In this document: one piece after another, positions 38,315 through 49,629 of the stretch
Layout: each line of letters begins with the position of its first letter
How positions within the stretch are numbered: the stretch's first letter is position 1
From: Paenibacillus sp. 1781tsa1
GTDB taxonomy: Bacteria; Bacillota; Bacilli; Paenibacillales; Paenibacillaceae
Direction of reading: 5' to 3'
Length of the DNA: 64,000 nucleotides
NCBI RefSeq assembly: GCF_024159265.1
Contig: NZ_JAMYWY010000001.1
Location: 3,224,001-3,288,000, forward strand
Program-made: the position numbers and the translations under genes
The notes under the pieces: generated by a model
Seen by the model: the letters and a program-made list of their open reading frames with translations, nothing else
Databases searched by the model: none
What the model was told of the DNA's origin: nothing

Positions 38315-38359
38315 GCCTGCAATTGTTCCTGATGGATAACAATTGCAGGCTCTTATTTT
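38315..38359 (+). terminator. Intrinsic terminator of the yggS-benE-glyA unit
   Basis: A 13-bp perfect stem GCCTGCAATTGTT / AACAATTGCAGGC with a ten-base loop, followed by TCTTATTTTT. Confidence 0.85.
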
Positions 38360-38428
38360 TGCTTGCTTACATTGAAATTTACTTTTTGAACAGAAGATAT
38401 ACACCATAAGTGAAGTTTAAGACACGCC

Positions 38429-39049
38429 CTAGTAGGCTATCCCTACACGAGACTGTACATACTCATCAGATGTTAATTGCTGATAGGCAAACTCCGCAGT
38501 ATCGATAACAGATATAGAAGTTCCGCCGTCAGGCAAATAGTCACGCTCAACCCGGTACTTACCTAGAGATTCTCCATCATATAAGTAGGTAGGGCACACG
38601 ATGGTCCATTCTAACTTTGAAGCTTTGAGAATGTTGTACATCTCCAGATGTTCTTCAGCTGCCCGCGTGGACTTGCGTCTGGACTCGGGCGTTTGAAAAC
38701 GAAGCAAGCCAGGATCCGTTCGACTTTCCAATATTCCTGCTGTACCAATGGTAATGATTCTTTTGATACGCTCCTGAGCCATAGCCTCAACAATATGTCC
38801 CATGGATTGCGTTAATGTAGTCGTTCCATCGGTACTTAAGGAACTAACAACGAGATTCACACCTTGTATGGCGTGAAGAATATCCTCTCTAACTAACGCG
38901 TTTCCTTGATACATAACGAGATTGTCATCGCTGATTTGTAGCTTTTCCGGGCTTCTAACCAGTGCAGTTACATGATGATTGGACCGTAGGGCAAGAGAGA
39001 CGAAATGACTTCCAACCCGTCCGGTAGCTCCTAATACTAAAATTTTCAT
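38429..39049 (-). CDS. NAD(P)H-binding protein (NmrA/SDR-like)
   Basis: 206 residues from ATG 39049, with AAAGGATG upstream. The N-terminal glycine motif is MKILVLGATGRVGSHFVSLA; TIGTAGILES and WTIVCPTYLYDG are typical of atypical SDRs and BVR-B-like proteins. The exact reaction is unknown. It lies 43 bases after the MocR gene on the same strand and is probably cotranscribed. Its TAG stop belongs to a CTAG followed by a sequence also found after the kinase stop at 6139. Confidence 0.88.
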   Translation of the reverse strand: MKILVLGATGRVGSHFVSLALRSNHHVTALVRSPEKLQISDDNLVMYQGNALVREDILHAIQGVNLVVSSLSTDGTTTLTQSMGHIVEAMAQERIKRIITIGTAGILESRTDPGLLRFQTPESRRKSTRAAEEHLEMYNILKASKLEWTIVCPTYLYDGESLGKYRVERDYLPDGGTSISVIDTAEFAYQQLTSDEYVQSRVGIAY

Positions 39050-39092
39050 CAAAAAACATCCTTTCAAATCCGATTGGAGGGCATGTTCTCCA

Positions 39093-40523
39093 TCATAGTA
39101 CAATCTTTGCAAGACGATCTATGCCTTCCTCAATCTGATCCTCATCCACTTTTGCAAAACCTAATATCCATCCTTTTCGATGACTCTCCAGGCAATATCT
39201 ACTAAGCGGATACACGCGCACACCTTGATCAAGGGCAGCATTCGTCAGCGCTTCTTCGTCAAATGACGTTTCAGATTCTAGAAGCATATGTAATCCCGTT
39301 TCTACACCACTTAATGTAAATCGTGAGCCTAGCCCAGAGGCAACAATGGCTTTTGTCATGACTTCGTGTCTGCGTCGATATATGTTCCGAACTCTTCTCA
39401 TATGGCGCATAAAATGACCACGCTCAATAAAATGAGTTAGCGTTAATTGTTCCATAATCGGCAGATGACGATAGGTTAATTCATGAACTTGGGTAAGGCG
39501 ATCGATGGCTATTTTGGGTCCGATGATAGCGGATAGTCGAATGCCAGGTGCAACCATTTTGGAGAAACTCATCATATACAGCGTATTCTGAGGCTGCTGA
39601 CTGAATATAGTGGGGAGCGGATCTCCACGGTACCTAAATTCGCTATCGTAATCATCCTCAACAATCCAATATCGATGATGAGCTGCCATGTGCATTAATT
39701 GTTGCCTGCGTGGCTCCGACATAATAACGCCGACTGCGCATTGATGAGAAGGTGTGACAAATACGAGTTTCGTCTGTGGGTGAATACGATCTACACACAA
39801 TCCATACTCATCGACTGGAACAGAGTCGACTTGCATCCGGCGGTAGTTCATCGCCATCCAAGCGGCAGGGAAACCGGGATCTTCTACGGAGACTCTGTCT
39901 CCCTCACGTAAGAGTGCCTGGGCAATTAAATCAATGCTATGTTGTGCACCTGATGTTAACAAGATTTGATCAACATCGATATGAATGCCTCGTTCAAGTG
40001 ACAGATAACGCTGAATCTGCTCTCTTAACGCCAGTAACCCTCTGGCATCACCATAAGCCCAAAGATCCAGATTGGATTCAGTGGAAACTTGTAAAAAAGA
40101 TTGCCTCCAGGCTTTAGTGAAACTTTCATCCAGATAAGGCTCGTGGGGATTAAAATCAATTTCTATTTTGCGATTGTCTCTATTGCCAAACCAACGATGC
40201 AGATGACCAATCGATTCGGTTAGTGCAGGCAGTTCGGGAGGAAGCGGCCCTTGATTCGTGGTTTCTTCTGATGAACGCGGTGCGTATGCCCAATCACTAA
40301 CCCTTGTCCCTGCCCGACGGGAAGTTACCGTATACCCTCGGCTAAATAATTCCTCGTACACAATCTGTATGGTTGAGCGTGAAACACCAATTAATTGAGC
40401 AAGTTCACGTGATGGGAGCAGCAATTCCCCTGGTTGCCATTTTCCGGTTGTAATATGTTGAATCGCTTGATCCAGAAGTTGCTGCCAGATCGGGCGATGG
40501 TCATTCCGATTAACTTTTAGCAT
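39093..40523 (-). CDS. MocR/PdxR-type GntR regulator with aminotransferase domain
   Basis: 476 residues. The N-terminal GntR winged helix (residues about 8-76) contains LLLPSRELAQLIGVSRSTIQ. The C-terminal fold-type I aminotransferase domain has PSHQCAVGVIMS, DDYDSEFRY and PLP lysine K322 in MMSFSKMVAPGIRL. Such proteins use PLP or an amino-acid adduct as signal; PdxR activates vitamin B6 synthesis. No pdxS or pdxT is here, so the likely targets are the nearby PLP-linked genes. Confidence 0.94.
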   Translation of the reverse strand: MLKVNRNDHRPIWQQLLDQAIQHITTGKWQPGELLLPSRELAQLIGVSRSTIQIVYEELFSRGYTVTSRRAGTRVSDWAYAPRSSEETTNQGPLPPELPALTESIGHLHRWFGNRDNRKIEIDFNPHEPYLDESFTKAWRQSFLQVSTESNLDLWAYGDARGLLALREQIQRYLSLERGIHIDVDQILLTSGAQHSIDLIAQALLREGDRVSVEDPGFPAAWMAMNYRRMQVDSVPVDEYGLCVDRIHPQTKLVFVTPSHQCAVGVIMSEPRRQQLMHMAAHHRYWIVEDDYDSEFRYRGDPLPTIFSQQPQNTLYMMSFSKMVAPGIRLSAIIGPKIAIDRLTQVHELTYRHLPIMEQLTLTHFIERGHFMRHMRRVRNIYRRRHEVMTKAIVASGLGSRFTLSGVETGLHMLLESETSFDEEALTNAALDQGVRVYPLSRYCLESHRKGWILGFAKVDEDQIEEGIDRLAKIVL

Positions 40524-40789
40524 GGATTCAACTCCAGTGTGGGGGCGTTATGGATTGCATTTACTTATGTATTTATGGACGTTATTGGCACTCCATTGAT
40601 TGATATATTATCATGGAAAAAGTTTTTTTGTAAACAAAACAAAGCAGTACTAAAGGGCTCTTTATCATGTGTTCAATCTATTTTGGGCGGTCCTGCTTGG
40701 TTCATACTCGATTCATATTCAATCCACAGACAGTTCATCTTCTTCGGTTACACTGCTGAAGTACTACCACAGAGATCCCTAATCCATAG

Positions 40790-42910
<2,121 letters not shown>

Positions 42911-42937
42911 TAGATGATAAAAAACTGTACAACAAAA

Positions 42938-42962
42938 AGTCGCGGAAATCGCGGCTTTTTTG
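42938..42962 (+). terminator. Intrinsic terminator, AGTCGCG/CGCGGCT type
   Basis: AGTCGCG / CGCGGCT, a seven-pair stem including one G-T pair, followed by six T residues. Confidence 0.8.
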
Positions 42963-43129
42963 AGTTTTAAATTTTAAATAATAGGATTTAAAGTAAATGT
43001 ACCTTTTTATGAGATCCACAATGTAATATTGGGTTTCGCATAGCTAACCTAGAGGGTAAGTATTAAGAGGGCTTTTACTGGTTGGAAAAAAATGACGGAG
43101 GAAAATGTTGCAAGTGGAAAGGCAAAGCA

Positions 43130-43164
43130 TTGATTGTTAATATACAGTAAATAATAACAATCAA
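43130..43164. repeat. Inverted repeat upstream of the amino-acid ABC operon
   Basis: TTGATTGTTA / TAACAATCAA, perfect 10-bp arms with a 15-base AT-rich centre. It could be an operator or a short mRNA hairpin. Confidence 0.45.
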
Positions 43165-43254
43165 ATGTGCAGAAGATCGACAAGAAGCATAACAGTAATA
43201 CCGATTCCAAAGAAAATAATGATTATTCGGACAACACCGAGACGGGGAGGACAC

Positions 43255-44703
43255 ATGAAAACAACGAAGATCTCATTTTTTATACTTTCACTGATGCTGC
43301 TCCTGGTGAGCGGTCTATCAGGATGGGCGGGGGAAGCCGCTGCAACATCCAATTCCAGTAAAACTTATGTTATTGGAACTGATGTCACATTTGCTCCATT
43401 CGAATATGAAGATGAGAATGGTGATTTTGTAGGTATCGATATGGATTTGCTGGATGCCATCGCCAAAGACCAAAATTTCAAGTATCAAATCAAAGCTCTG
43501 GGTTTTAATGCAGCTGTGCAGGCACTTGAAGCCAATCAGGTTGATGGTGTCATTGCAGGGATGAGTATTACGGATGAAAGAAAAGCAAAATTTGATTTTT
43601 CCGATACTTATTTTGAATCAGGTGTCGTTATGGGGGTAAGTGCCAACAATGACACAATCAAGAGTTATGAAGACCTTCGTGGACAAAAGGTAGCTGTAAA
43701 AACCGGAACAGAAGGGTATAGTTTTGCAGAGTCCATTGCTTCAGAGTATGGATTTACGATCGTTCCGTTTGATGAGTCCTACCAAATGTATGAAGATGTA
43801 AAAACCGGTAATTCCGTAGCCTGCTTTGAAGATTATCCTGTGCTGGCTTATGGGGTCAATCAGAAAAACGGCTTGAAAATTGTTACTGACAAAGAAGAAG
43901 GGGCTCCTTATGGATTTGCAGTAAGCAAAGGGAAAAACCAGGAGCTTCTGGAGATGTTTAATACAGGTCTCGCCAATATCAAAGCTAATGGTGAATATAA
44001 GCGCATTACCGAGAAATATCTTGGTGAGAACGCTCCGACTGTTGCTAATCAGAGTCGTTGGGAGCTCATTCAGAAATCTCTTCCTGCACTTTTTAAAGGT
44101 CTGGGAAACACACTTATATACACAATTGTGTCCCTGTTCTTCGCGTTTATCATCGGTCTGATTTTCGGATTTATGAAAGTGGGACAGAACAAATTCCTTC
44201 GTGGTGTTGCCACCGTATTTGTGGATATCTTCCGCGGCATTCCGTTGATTGTCCTGGCATTCTTTATCTATTTCGGGATTCCACAGGCGATGGGTTTCAC
44301 GATGCCATTGTTCCTGGCGGCTATTCTGACACTTAGTCTGAATGCAGGGGCGTATGTAACCGAAATTATCCGAGGCGGGATTCAATCGATTGATCGTGGT
44401 CAGATGGAAGCTGCCCGTTCATTGGGACTTCCTTATCGCAAAGCAATGATTAAGATTGTCATTCCGCAGGCAGTGCGGGTTATGATTCCGTCCTTCATTA
44501 ACCAGATGGTTATCACGCTGAAGGATACGTCAATCTTATCCGTTATTGGTCTCGTAGAGTTGACACAATCGGGTAAAATTGTAATTGCAAGAACGTTCTC
44601 CTCTTTTGACATTTGGTTAACGGTTGCTGTTATGTATTTGATTGTTATCATCACACTGACCAAAATTGCTGATTATCTGGAGGTGAAGGTTCGTCGTGGC
44701 TAA
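43255..44703 (+). CDS. Amino-acid ABC transporter, binding protein fused to permease
   Basis: 482 residues from ATG 43255, with GGGGAGG upstream. A signal peptide is followed by a family 3 amino-acid-binding domain (residues about 37-260; [29 protein letters not shown]). A permease domain occupies about 280-480, with the EAA motif [20 protein letters not shown]. Binding and channel functions are usually separate proteins, and this fusion is a known variant (GlnP-like). The overlapping downstream gene supplies the ATPase. Polar amino acids such as glutamine are the likely substrates. Confidence 0.94.
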   Translation: MKTTKISFFILSLMLLLVSGLSGWAGEAAATSNSSKTYVIGTDVTFAPFEYEDENGDFVGIDMDLLDAIAKDQNFKYQIKALGFNAAVQALEANQVDGVIAGMSITDERKAKFDFSDTYFESGVVMGVSANNDTIKSYEDLRGQKVAVKTGTEGYSFAESIASEYGFTIVPFDESYQMYEDVKTGNSVACFEDYPVLAYGVNQKNGLKIVTDKEEGAPYGFAVSKGKNQELLEMFNTGLANIKANGEYKRITEKYLGENAPTVANQSRWELIQKSLPALFKGLGNTLIYTIVSLFFAFIIGLIFGFMKVGQNKFLRGVATVFVDIFRGIPLIVLAFFIYFGIPQAMGFTMPLFLAAILTLSLNAGAYVTEIIRGGIQSIDRGQMEAARSLGLPYRKAMIKIVIPQAVRVMIPSFINQMVITLKDTSILSVIGLVELTQSGKIVIARTFSSFDIWLTVAVMYLIVIITLTKIADYLEVKVRRG

Positions 44704-45424
44704 AATTAAAGTTGAAGGTTTGAAAAAAAGTTTCGGCACAAATCAGGTTCTTAAGGGAATTGATGTGGCTGTCAGCGAAGGTGAAGTGGTCTGTGTCATC
44801 GGGCCTTCCGGCTCAGGAAAAAGTACCTTCTTGCGCTGCATCAACCAATTGGAAGATATCACAGCTGGTCGAGTTATCGTGGATGATCAGGATCTCAATG
44901 ATCCTAAAACCAACATTAATAAAGCGCGTGAAAATATCGGAATGGTATTTCAACATTTTAACTTATTCCCTCATTTTAACGTCTTGAAAAATATAACGTT
45001 TGCGCCAAGAGAATTAGGGGTTTTAAACGCAGAAGAGGCTCGAAAAACGGGCCTTAGCCTACTCGATCGTGTCGGGTTGTCTGATAAAGCGGATAGTTTC
45101 CCCAGTCAACTCTCGGGTGGGCAAAAACAACGGGTTGCTATCGCTCGTGCGCTTGCCATGAACCCGGATGTGATGTTATTTGATGAACCGACTTCGGCGC
45201 TTGATCCAGAGATGGTAGGCGAAGTTCTGGGGGTAATGAAAGATCTTGCGAGCGAGGGCATGACGATGATCATTGTTACTCATGAGATGGGTTTTGCACG
45301 TGAAGTAGCTGATCGCGTCATCTTCATGGACGGTGGTTATATTGTCGAGCAGGGTACCCCTGAACAGATATTTGGAAGTCCGAAGAATGAACGGACGATC
45401 AGCTTTTTGGAAAAGGTACTCTAG
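44696..45424 (+). CDS. Amino-acid ABC transporter ATP-binding protein
   Basis: 242 residues from a GTG start overlapping the previous gene by eight bases. Walker A is GPSGSGKST, the signature is [15 protein letters not shown], and Walker B is [22 protein letters not shown] is the Q-loop region typical of polar amino-acid importers (GlnQ). It powers the fused receptor-permease. Confidence 0.96.
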   Translation: MAKIKVEGLKKSFGTNQVLKGIDVAVSEGEVVCVIGPSGSGKSTFLRCINQLEDITAGRVIVDDQDLNDPKTNINKARENIGMVFQHFNLFPHFNVLKNITFAPRELGVLNAEEARKTGLSLLDRVGLSDKADSFPSQLSGGQKQRVAIARALAMNPDVMLFDEPTSALDPEMVGEVLGVMKDLASEGMTMIIVTHEMGFAREVADRVIFMDGGYIVEQGTPEQIFGSPKNERTISFLEKVL

Positions 45425-45457
45425 AACTGATCAAGACTATACAGTTATCACATTGAA

Positions 45458-45483
45458 AGTCGCTAGTTTTAGCGGCTTTTTTT
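45458..45483 (+). terminator. Intrinsic terminator, AGTCGCT/AGCGGCT type
   Basis: AGTCGCTA / TAGCGGCT with one G-T pair, followed by seven T residues, 34 bases after the ATPase stop. Confidence 0.85.
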
Positions 45484-45558
45484 GTTATATTTATGAGGTG
45501 ATTTAATTTAATATATATTTGAATACCAAATCAAGCAAGAAAGTGAGGTCTGTACTCC

Positions 45559-45957
45559 ATGGAAAACGTATCACATGAAGAACAACTTGAATCTATCAAA
45601 GCCTTTCAATCAACCATCCGCAAATCGGAAAATGCCTTAGTGAATATGACTCAGAATAGTAATAACACAACATTGCTACAGAAACGTCTCCAAGCTTTTT
45701 ACATTGGTCTAGCACTGTTGGATAAACACTGGAATCAAAAAGCTCATTCATACACGAAGGAAGATATAGCAGAAGCCCGTCTTGTCTTGATTGGATTGTT
45801 TCCATCCCTTGAGAGCATGTATGCCAAGTCCAAAGAAGGTAGCCCTCAAAAGACTCTTCTGGAAAGAAGAATAAAAGCATTTCATCTGGCCGTTCAAGCC
45901 ATGGATAACCCCCATGACTATCGAATAGAGACTGATCATGGGCGGAAAAACGTATAA
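45559..45957 (+). CDS. Hypothetical helical protein with duplicated motif
   Basis: 132 residues, charged and alpha-helical in composition, with no signal peptide or membrane segment. Two related segments occur: LLQKRLQAFYIGLALLDKHW (about residues 39-58) and LLERRIKAFHLAVQAMDNPH (about 99-118), suggesting an internal duplication of a helical unit. I do not recognise the family. It is a single gene with its own terminator. Confidence 0.75.
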   Translation: MENVSHEEQLESIKAFQSTIRKSENALVNMTQNSNNTTLLQKRLQAFYIGLALLDKHWNQKAHSYTKEDIAEARLVLIGLFPSLESMYAKSKEGSPQKTLLERRIKAFHLAVQAMDNPHDYRIETDHGRKNV

Positions 45958-46010
45958 TTCTGATTACCCCAAAAATGGGAAATAAAAGATATATGATCAT
46001 ATTTCCTTCG

Positions 46011-46036
46011 AGTCCGCTAAGTTAGCGGCTTTTTTT
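46011..46036 (+). terminator. Intrinsic terminator, AGCCGCTAA/TTAGCGGCT type
   Basis: AGTCCGCTAA / TTAGCGGCT with one bulged base, followed by seven T residues, about 50 bases after the preceding stop. Confidence 0.75.
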
Positions 46037-46065
46037 GTGCACTCAAGTAGTAGTGGAAAAACACC

Positions 46066-46094
46066 TTGACAATAAAAAATTCTTTAGTTAACAT
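46066..46094 (+). promoter_or_regulatory. Promoter of the TetR/MFS unit
   Basis: TTGACA (46066-46071) and TAACAT (46089-46094) are separated by 17 bases. The proposed operator begins seven bases downstream of the -10. Confidence 0.75.
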
Positions 46095-46100
46095 TGATCA

Positions 46101-46119
46101 ATGACAGTGGTTACTGACA
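46101..46119. promoter_or_regulatory. Operator copy 1 of the TetR/MFS unit
   Basis: ATGACAGT-GGTT-ACTGACA, an imperfect dyad with CAGT / ACTG at its core. The same pattern recurs at 46749-46767. Confidence 0.7.
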
Positions 46120-46140
46120 TCCAGGAAGGAGGGATATGAC

Positions 46141-46731
46141 ATGTCCATCAGCAGTAATCTTAGCAGTAAAGAAAAATTAATGTTGACGGCCATCGATTTA
46201 ATTTCAAAAAAAGGCTATAAAAGTGTGACGACACAGGAAATAGCCACAACAGCCGGACTAAGTGAGAAAACCTTGTTTCGTCTCTTTAAAACTAAACAAA
46301 ACTTGTTAGAGACTGCCTTTGACCAATATCATTATGCAGAAGAGATGACAAGGATCTTCAATGAAAAACTCGTATGGGATCTGTATACAGATTTGTTGCT
46401 GATCAGCAAGACATATCATAATATCATGAACCGTAACCGCAAATTGTTTATGATTAGCCTGAAGGAAGTAGAGCATCTACCCGGTTATAGAGAGAGAACG
46501 GTAAAGCATCCTCAACAACTTTTGGAGATTCTAACCAATTACTTTAATATCATGTTTGATAAAGGAAAGTTGGTTCAAATCAATCCTGAACTGCAAGCTT
46601 TTTCATTCATGTCATTGAATTATGGCGTATTCATAAATAATCTCGAAGAAGATGTGCTTTTTCCAGGGCTCTCATTGGAAGGCATCATTACAGAGAGTGT
46701 ATGGACGTTTACTAGGGCATTAACTCCCTAG
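46141..46731 (+). CDS. TetR-family regulator of an MFS exporter
   Basis: 196 residues. The N-terminal helix-turn-helix is KSVTTQEIATTAGLSEKTLF then RLFKTKQNLL. Its gene is followed by an MFS transporter, and the same operator-like dyad lies before each of the two genes, so it probably represses both. The inducing compound is unknown. Confidence 0.92.
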   Translation: MSISSNLSSKEKLMLTAIDLISKKGYKSVTTQEIATTAGLSEKTLFRLFKTKQNLLETAFDQYHYAEEMTRIFNEKLVWDLYTDLLLISKTYHNIMNRNRKLFMISLKEVEHLPGYRERTVKHPQQLLEILTNYFNIMFDKGKLVQINPELQAFSFMSLNYGVFINNLEEDVLFPGLSLEGIITESVWTFTRALTP

Positions 46732-46748
46732 TTTTTTTAAGGTTTTTA

Positions 46749-46767
46749 ATGACAGTAAGTACTGACA
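46749..46767. promoter_or_regulatory. Operator copy 2 of the TetR/MFS unit
   Basis: ATGACAGT-AAGT-ACTGACA, identical to copy 1 except in the four central bases. It lies in the 70-base gap before the MFS gene. Confidence 0.7.
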
Positions 46768-46802
46768 GTCAATTTATATTCAAAAGAATTGAGGAGAGTA
46801 TG

Positions 46803-48173
46803 ATGAACACCAATAAAGAAGCGTTATTGCTCCGTGTTCTTGTTTTCACACTGATCATATCAGTCATGAATGGAATGATGTTTAATGTTGTATTACCTGT
46901 GATTGGCAAAGAGTTCCAACTTACTGCTTCTCAAGCGAGTTGGATCGTTACAGGGTATTTGATTGTATATGCGATTGGTACAGTTACTTACGGAAAACTT
47001 ACCGATAAATACAGCATAAAGGGTCTAATTTCATTTGGTCTTTGGATATTGGCAGCAGGCTCTCTTCTGGGGATTGTGGCTACAGAGTATTGGATGGTTA
47101 TTGTTGCACGGATCGTACAAGCTGCTGGTGCAGCGGTCATACCTGCATTGGCCATGATTATTCCCGTTCGATACTTCGCACCGGAGAAACGCGGTCAAGC
47201 GTTGGGTACCTCCGCCATTGGTATTGCTCTTGGAAATGCTCTTGCTCCGATCGTAGCCGGATTTGTATCGAGTGCTTTAAGTTGGCAATTTCTATTTGTA
47301 ATCCCATTGCTTTCTCTTGCTGCACTACCTTTTTATCGAAAATACCTGGATGATGAAAGAGGCGGCAGTGAAAAAATGGATTATTTGGGCGGAGCGTTAT
47401 TAGCAGGAACGGTTGCTACACTTTTGCTCGCATTAACCCAATCTAATCCATGGTTCCTATTAATCGGGATGGTCTTATTAATACTGTTCATCATGCGCAT
47501 TCGTTATGCGGAAGTGCCTTTTGTGAAACCCGCTGTTTTTCAAAACAAAGCCTATTCAGCTGGAATGGGAATTGCATTCCTTCTGATCGCAATTAGTCCT
47601 GCTATTCCATTTACTACGCCACAATTGCTCTCGGAAGTACATGGTCTATCCCCAGCATTGACAGGTGTCATTATGCTACCTTCTGCGCTCGTAGCTGCAC
47701 TTCTCGGGCGTAGAGGTGGAAGGCTTGCGGATGAAAAAGGGAATCCTTTTCTACTATATACGGCATCTTCACTACTTGTTGTTGGTTTTATAAGCTTATC
47801 GTTAGTTGTAGGTGCTACACCTGTCTTGATTTCCTTTTTTCTTGTTTTTGGTGTTCTGGGTCAGTCTTATATGCAAATTGCAGTCTCAAATACCATTGCT
47901 CAGACGCTTCCCAAAGAGCAAATTGGAATCGGGATGGGGTTGCTATCCATGTTTAACTTCATTGCAGTGTCTGTGTCTACTGCTGCCCTAGGAAAGGTGC
48001 TTGACGGGGGAAAAACCACGCTTCAACTGAACCCTTTGATTCAAGATAAGACAGCTTTTGTGTACAGTAATATTTTTATTGTGCTCGCTTTGTTTGTTAT
48101 TGCGATGACCATGCTATATATGCTGCAATTTGGGCGTAAGTCCAAAACTGTTCATCATTCGAGTGCATCTTAA
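46803..48173 (+). CDS. MFS drug/metabolite exporter
   Basis: 456 residues from ATG 46803; GAGGAG is six to seven bases upstream, and the ATG at 46800 is too close. About fourteen hydrophobic segments are present. The MFS motif region is seen as GTVTYGKLTDKYSIKGLISF near residues 60-79. Proteins of the DHA2 type export drugs or antiseptics with protons. Substrate unknown; probably controlled by the TetR gene upstream. Confidence 0.92.
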   Translation: MNTNKEALLLRVLVFTLIISVMNGMMFNVVLPVIGKEFQLTASQASWIVTGYLIVYAIGTVTYGKLTDKYSIKGLISFGLWILAAGSLLGIVATEYWMVIVARIVQAAGAAVIPALAMIIPVRYFAPEKRGQALGTSAIGIALGNALAPIVAGFVSSALSWQFLFVIPLLSLAALPFYRKYLDDERGGSEKMDYLGGALLAGTVATLLLALTQSNPWFLLIGMVLLILFIMRIRYAEVPFVKPAVFQNKAYSAGMGIAFLLIAISPAIPFTTPQLLSEVHGLSPALTGVIMLPSALVAALLGRRGGRLADEKGNPFLLYTASSLLVVGFISLSLVVGATPVLISFFLVFGVLGQSYMQIAVSNTIAQTLPKEQIGIGMGLLSMFNFIAVSVSTAALGKVLDGGKTTLQLNPLIQDKTAFVYSNIFIVLALFVIAMTMLYMLQFGRKSKTVHHSSAS

Positions 48174-48190
48174 CGATGAACTTGAAATGA

Positions 48191-48229
48191 GAGAGAGGCC
48201 TGTCTAATGAACGACAGACCTCTCTTTTT
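48191..48229. terminator. Intrinsic terminator between converging genes
   Basis: AGAGAGGCCTGTC / GACAGACCTCTCT with an eight-base loop and one mismatch, followed by TTTTTC. It lies between the MFS gene and the end of the minus-strand alpha-galactosidase gene. Confidence 0.8.
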
Positions 48230-48240
48230 CTTTTGCAAGC

Positions 48241-49521
48241 TTAAGAAAAACGATAGAGACGCACACCATGCGCAGGTACAGTCGTAACTAAGGAATTCTC
48301 CGTAAATTCAGCTGTTTCTCTGCTCCACAATTCGGTACCTTTCGTTAAGCCCGAAAGGCCGATTTCCTCAATATCGAGCTCCACAGGAAGAGGTTTCTCT
48401 CCTGTGTTAAATACGGCTACGTAAGAGGAACCATCCGTATGCTGGGCAGTCCATACAATAAGATCTTCTTTGCGTAAGGCTTCTTTGGCTCCGTAACTCT
48501 CGCGATGCATTCGCAGAACCTCACGATTGGTTAACAGGGACAATGTCCAGTCATCGTTATCTCGCAGTTCACCACCAAAAATGAGCGGGGAACGGAAGAT
48601 ACTCCACAGCGACATCATTGTTAACTGCTCGTCAGGCGTGAACCGAGTCCAGCGATCCGCTCCACCACCGTCAACAGAACGGATACCGATATGACCCAAA
48701 GGCAACATATCACAGTCTGGCCAGCAGCCTGCTTGGGGAACACCTTGCCACGTCCGGCAGCGATCGAACATATCCAACAATAGAGGCCAAAGGTCCCAGA
48801 AATCGTCCGTGACACGCCACATGTTCGCATGTTCGGCTAAAAATTCCGAGTATTCCACCGGAGCAGGCCCAGGAGAGAGACTTAGTACCATGGGTCGCCC
48901 GGAGCGCTCAATCGCTTTGGATATCATCTCGATCTCGGGCTGATGAGTATCATAGAGCCTGGAAGCGGCAATATCATCTACCTTGACCAAGTCAACGCCC
49001 CATTGTGCATATAGTTCAAAGAGTGAATCGTAATAAGCCTGTGCGCCTTCTTTTGAGCTATCGACACCATACATATCCGTATTCCACGGACAGATGGAGT
49101 TCGGATGAGCAATATCGCGTGCAGTGGCGGTGGTGCCCAGGATCGAAGTCCCGGCATGTGCAGCTTGACGTGGAATACCCCGCATGATGTGAATGCCAAA
49201 TTGCAACCCCAGACTATGAACGTAGTCGGCTAACGGCTTAAATCCCTGTCCACCCGCAGCGGAGGGAAACCGATTCTCAGCAGGCATAAGCCTTGAATAT
49301 TCATCCATGATTAGTGGAACGAACGGACGATATTGCGAAGAATTGGCCAAAGGCTCGTACCATTGAATGTCGACCGTAATATAACTCCAGCCGAAGTCTT
49401 TAAGATGTTCTGCCATGTACTCGGCGTTGCCACGAATTTCGTCTTCCGTAACGGCCGCGCCGTAACAATCCCAACTGTTCCAGCCAAGCGGTGGAGTGGA
49501 TGCTGCAAGCGTATGATTCAT
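48241..49521 (-). CDS. Alpha-galactosidase-like glycoside hydrolase family 27
   Basis: 426 residues without a signal peptide, so probably intracellular. The family opening LGWNSWDCYG is at residues 12-21. The nucleophile Asp182 is in LVKVDDIA and the acid/base Asp240 in WRVTDDFWD. It removes alpha-linked galactose, or in some members beta-arabinopyranose, from oligosaccharides. An AraC regulator gene lies 108 bases upstream on the same strand. Confidence 0.92.
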   Translation of the reverse strand: MNHTLAASTPPLGWNSWDCYGAAVTEDEIRGNAEYMAEHLKDFGWSYITVDIQWYEPLANSSQYRPFVPLIMDEYSRLMPAENRFPSAAGGQGFKPLADYVHSLGLQFGIHIMRGIPRQAAHAGTSILGTTATARDIAHPNSICPWNTDMYGVDSSKEGAQAYYDSLFELYAQWGVDLVKVDDIAASRLYDTHQPEIEMISKAIERSGRPMVLSLSPGPAPVEYSEFLAEHANMWRVTDDFWDLWPLLLDMFDRCRTWQGVPQAGCWPDCDMLPLGHIGIRSVDGGGADRWTRFTPDEQLTMMSLWSIFRSPLIFGGELRDNDDWTLSLLTNREVLRMHRESYGAKEALRKEDLIVWTAQHTDGSSYVAVFNTGEKPLPVELDIEEIGLSGLTKGTELWSRETAEFTENSLVTTVPAHGVRLYRFS

Positions 49522-49629
49522 GGGAATACTCCTCTACTGATTAATTATTGCTCTCACTAAATTCATCATAATAAAGGATTTTATTAATATCTACAGTAAT
49601 GTTGAGTGTCGAATAGCAAAATATTGCGG

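Larger units (their letters stand above)
42911..43254. other. Intergenic region before the amino-acid ABC genes
   Basis: 344 bases. A terminator (42938-42962) ends the serine hydrolase gene. TTGATTGTTA (43130-43139) and TAACAATCAA (43155-43164) form a 10-bp inverted repeat with 15 bases between, about 90 bases upstream of the next start. I see no gene or known riboswitch. Confidence 0.55.
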
